This document shows, piece by piece, positions 62,524 through 64,000 of a stretch of 64,000 bases of DNA. The notes below the pieces were generated by a model that searched no databases, was not told the origin of the DNA, and saw only the letters and a list, made by a program, of their open reading frames with translations. How positions within the stretch are numbered: position 1 is the stretch's first letter; every line of letters starts with the position of its first letter. The translations under genes and the position numbers were made by a program. Source of the DNA: CAZYTM01 sp964649725 (lineage in GTDB: Bacteria > Desulfobacterota > Desulfuromonadia > Geobacterales > Geobacteraceae); assembly GCA_964649725.1 (NCBI GenBank), contig CAZYTM010000004.1, positions 186,001-250,000 on the forward strand, in the 5' to 3' direction.

Positions 62524-62925
62524 TCATTGTCTTAAATCAGATTTTATAGGGATACCTCGTGATGCTACCAATTGCAAAAGCTCAGGGATGTCCACTGGTT
62601 TATTGAAAAAATGAAGAGCGCCTCTTCGATAAGCTTCTGCCTCAATATCCTCAGTGCCGTACCCGGTCATTATTATGACATCAGTAGCAAATCGATTTTT
62701 AATATAGCTAAGTAGCTCTAAGCCCTCAATCCCATTTACGCCAGACATTCTGATATCGGCTATAACCAAATCAAAATGGACATTATTTAATGCCTCTTCA
62801 GCCTGTTCTATTTCATTACAGGTTATGACTTCAACTCCTGCCATCTTAAGAGCATATGAAAGGCTTAGCAGGATCGACTGCTCATCATCAGCTACAAGTA
62901 TTCTTTTTACGGCGTCAAGATTCAT
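62524..62925 (-). CDS. Single-domain response regulator, first gene of the che operon
   Basis: This 133-residue receiver has VADDEQSILLSLSYAL at the acidic pair, phosphoacceptor Asp in LVIADIRMSGVNG, Thr in IIMTGYGTED and Lys in HFFNKPVD. It resembles NtrC-type receivers more than CheY (GYGTEDIEAEAYRRG). It has no output domain. It has a perfect AGGAGG and lies 33 bases after a predicted sigma-54 transcript start. It may link the che pathway to the neighbouring sigma-54 activator. Confidence 0.9.
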   Translation of the reverse strand: MNLDAVKRILVADDEQSILLSLSYALKMAGVEVITCNEIEQAEEALNNVHFDLVIADIRMSGVNGIEGLELLSYIKNRFATDVIIMTGYGTEDIEAEAYRRGALHFFNKPVDIPELLQLVASRGIPIKSDLRQ

Positions 62926-62968
62926 TTTGCCTCCTTTCGTAATAATTAGATTTTATTTATTCCATATT

Positions 62969-62984
62969 AGCAGCATGCATGCCA
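62969..62984 (-). promoter_or_regulatory. Sigma-54 type promoter for the che operon
   Basis: On the minus strand TGGCAT-GCATG-CTGCT matches the RpoN consensus, with GG and GC exactly 10 bases apart; the first T of TTGC is C. The expected start near 62958 lies just before the first receiver gene. The adjacent upstream gene encodes a sigma-54 activator. Confidence 0.6.
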
Positions 62985-63167
62985 CACCCCCAACCGCCTA
63001 ATATTACGATATATTTAAATTATATCAATATACCAAGCTGACCTAAATCAGGACAGTGCCATTTGGTAACAATATCATTATTGACAATTAAAACATATTG
63101 TTGTGAACAATATCGAAAAGATAGAAATGATTTTACCCGATGTCTTATTTCACTACATGTACGGTTT

Positions 63168-64000
63168 TTAGTCAGTAGGTAAGTGGATTTTTTTGAGACG
63201 AGCAAGGAGGGTTGAACGACTTATACCAAGAATATTTGCAGTACGCGAATGATTATTATTCGTTTTATTGAGCACATCAACAATATATTCTTCTTCAACC
63301 TGGCGCAGGGTTTTGTTAAAATTTATAATTCCTCCACCTGTTTTTTCTTCTCGACTTATTTTGTTGATTTCAGGAGGAAAGTGCTCAATTTGTAAATAGT
63401 CTTTTTCTGATAAAATCAAAGAACGTTCAATTACATTCTTAAGTTCTCTAACGTTCCCTGGCCAGATGTATTTTGTTAGCATATCGACAGCCAATGGTGT
63501 AATACTGACGCGTCGTTTCCCCATACTTGCTCCAATATTTCGCATGAAATATTCCGCTAGAATAATAATGTCTTCTCCTCGTGCACGGAGTGGTGGAACA
63601 ATTACAGGTAGAACATTGACCCGATAATACAGATCTTCTCGAAAAAGTCCTTTTTTAACCATCAAGGCAAGATCTTTATTGGTTGCTGCCATAAAACGAG
63701 CGTTGCTGTGTTGATCAGTTACACCACCCACACGCCTGGAACATCCTGAATCAAGAACTTTCAGAAGTTTTGCCTGAATTGAGATTGGCATTTCAGCTAG
63801 TTCATCAAAAAATATCGTGCCATTTTGTGCAATTTCAAACAATCCCTTCTTTACCTCTTTAGCATCAGTAAATGCACCCCTCTCATGTCCAAAGAGTTCT
63901 GATTCAAGAAGATTCTCTGACAGTGAAGCACAGTTGATTTCTACCAGAGGACCGCTTACGCCACTTTTCTTATGAATTGCTTTAGCAACTAATTGTTTTC
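63168..64000 (-). CDS. Sigma-54-dependent transcriptional activator, N-terminus outside the window
   Basis: The frame stays open to the window edge, so the N-terminal part (and any receiver or sensor domain) is missing. The visible part has VEINCASLSENLLESELFGH, the sigma-54 contact loop in the variant form GAFTDA (63861-63878), Walker B GTIFFDELAEMP, RFMAATNKDL, ENFREDLYYR-type text (LFREDLYYRVNVLPV) and a C-terminal Fis-type helix-turn-helix SRTANILGISRSTLLARLKK. It would drive RNA polymerase with RpoN at enhancer-bound promoters. The sigma-54-like site at 62969-62984 is a likely target. Confidence 0.93.
   Translation of the reverse strand, partial: KQLVAKAIHKKSGVSGPLVEINCASLSENLLESELFGHERGAFTDAKEVKKGLFEIAQNGTIFFDELAEMPISIQAKLLKVLDSGCSRRVGGVTDQHSNARFMAATNKDLALMVKKGLFREDLYYRVNVLPVIVPPLRARGEDIIILAEYFMRNIGASMGKRRVSITPLAVDMLTKYIWPGNVRELKNVIERSLILSEKDYLQIEHFPPEINKISREEKTGGGIINFNKTLRQVEEEYIVDVLNKTNNNHSRTANILGISRSTLLARLKKIHLPTD

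Noticed and set aside
63050..63065. TGGCACTGTCCTGATT on the minus strand as another sigma-54 promoter
   Set aside because: The -24 half is perfect but the -12 GC is missing at the required distance, whereas the site at 62969-62984 keeps both.

Overview
The window looks like chromosome from a low-G+C member of the Geobacter group (Desulfuromonadales/Geobacterales). The evidence is a seven-haem cytochrome c next to a b-type cytochrome under sigma-54 control, two phenylacetate-CoA ligases around a Liv transporter with indolepyruvate oxidoreductase, a che cluster containing a HEAT-repeat protein, and the block thrS-infC-rpmI-rplT-pheST-ihfA-merR-pcm-rpoS. Base composition is uneven, from under 20% to over 50% G+C in individual lines counted by hand.

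Region 1 (1-14180, + strand) is a surface polysaccharide (O-antigen type) locus. It holds a Wzm/Wzt ABC exporter, seven glycosyltransferases of the GT2, GT4 and GT2-like kinds (the first cut by the window edge), three methyltransferases, a radical SAM enzyme and a terminal GT9 heptosyltransferase-like gene. Many genes overlap by a few bases. The stretch 8647-11816 is much richer in A+T than the genes on both sides, which suggests separate acquisition.

Region 2 (14222-25497, + strand) is housekeeping: tRNA-Val, thrS, infC (with an AUA start codon), rpmI, rplT, pheS, pheT, ihfA, a MerR regulator, tRNA-Pro, pcm, rpoS, apt, tRNA-Arg, queD and queE. Four clear stem-loop plus T-tract structures and several promoter-like sequences punctuate it.

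Region 3 (25523-32914, - strand) is a respiratory cluster resembling CbcBA of Geobacter sulfurreducens. It has small membrane proteins, a receiver-like protein that has lost its phosphoacceptor aspartate, a seven-haem cytochrome c with an EF-hand loop, and a b-type cytochrome. A near-consensus sigma-54 promoter lies upstream. Next to it are an NtrC-type activator (BccR-like) and a hybrid histidine kinase.

Region 4 (33320-45099, - strand) appears to be one long transcription unit for uptake and oxidation of aromatic amino or aryl acids: iorA-iorB, a beta-carbonic anhydrase, paaK, an ACT protein, two livK paralogues, livH-livM-livG-livF and a second paaK. A terminator-like hairpin between livK and livH probably lowers permease and ATPase expression relative to the binding proteins.

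Region 5 (45224-50965, - strand) holds Ppx/GppA phosphatase, a Na/Pi cotransporter-type protein, a lipoprotein, two OmpA-related proteins and ihfB. Region 6 is a 23S rRNA uracil methyltransferase (-) divergent from infA (+). Region 7 (53011-64000, - strand) is a chemosensory operon: receiver, cheY, cheA, cheW, an MCP with long 28-residue repeats, cheR, a HEAT protein and cheB. It is preceded by a sigma-54-like promoter and a sigma-54 activator gene cut by the window edge. I saw no CRISPR array, insertion sequence, phage or recognisable defence system.
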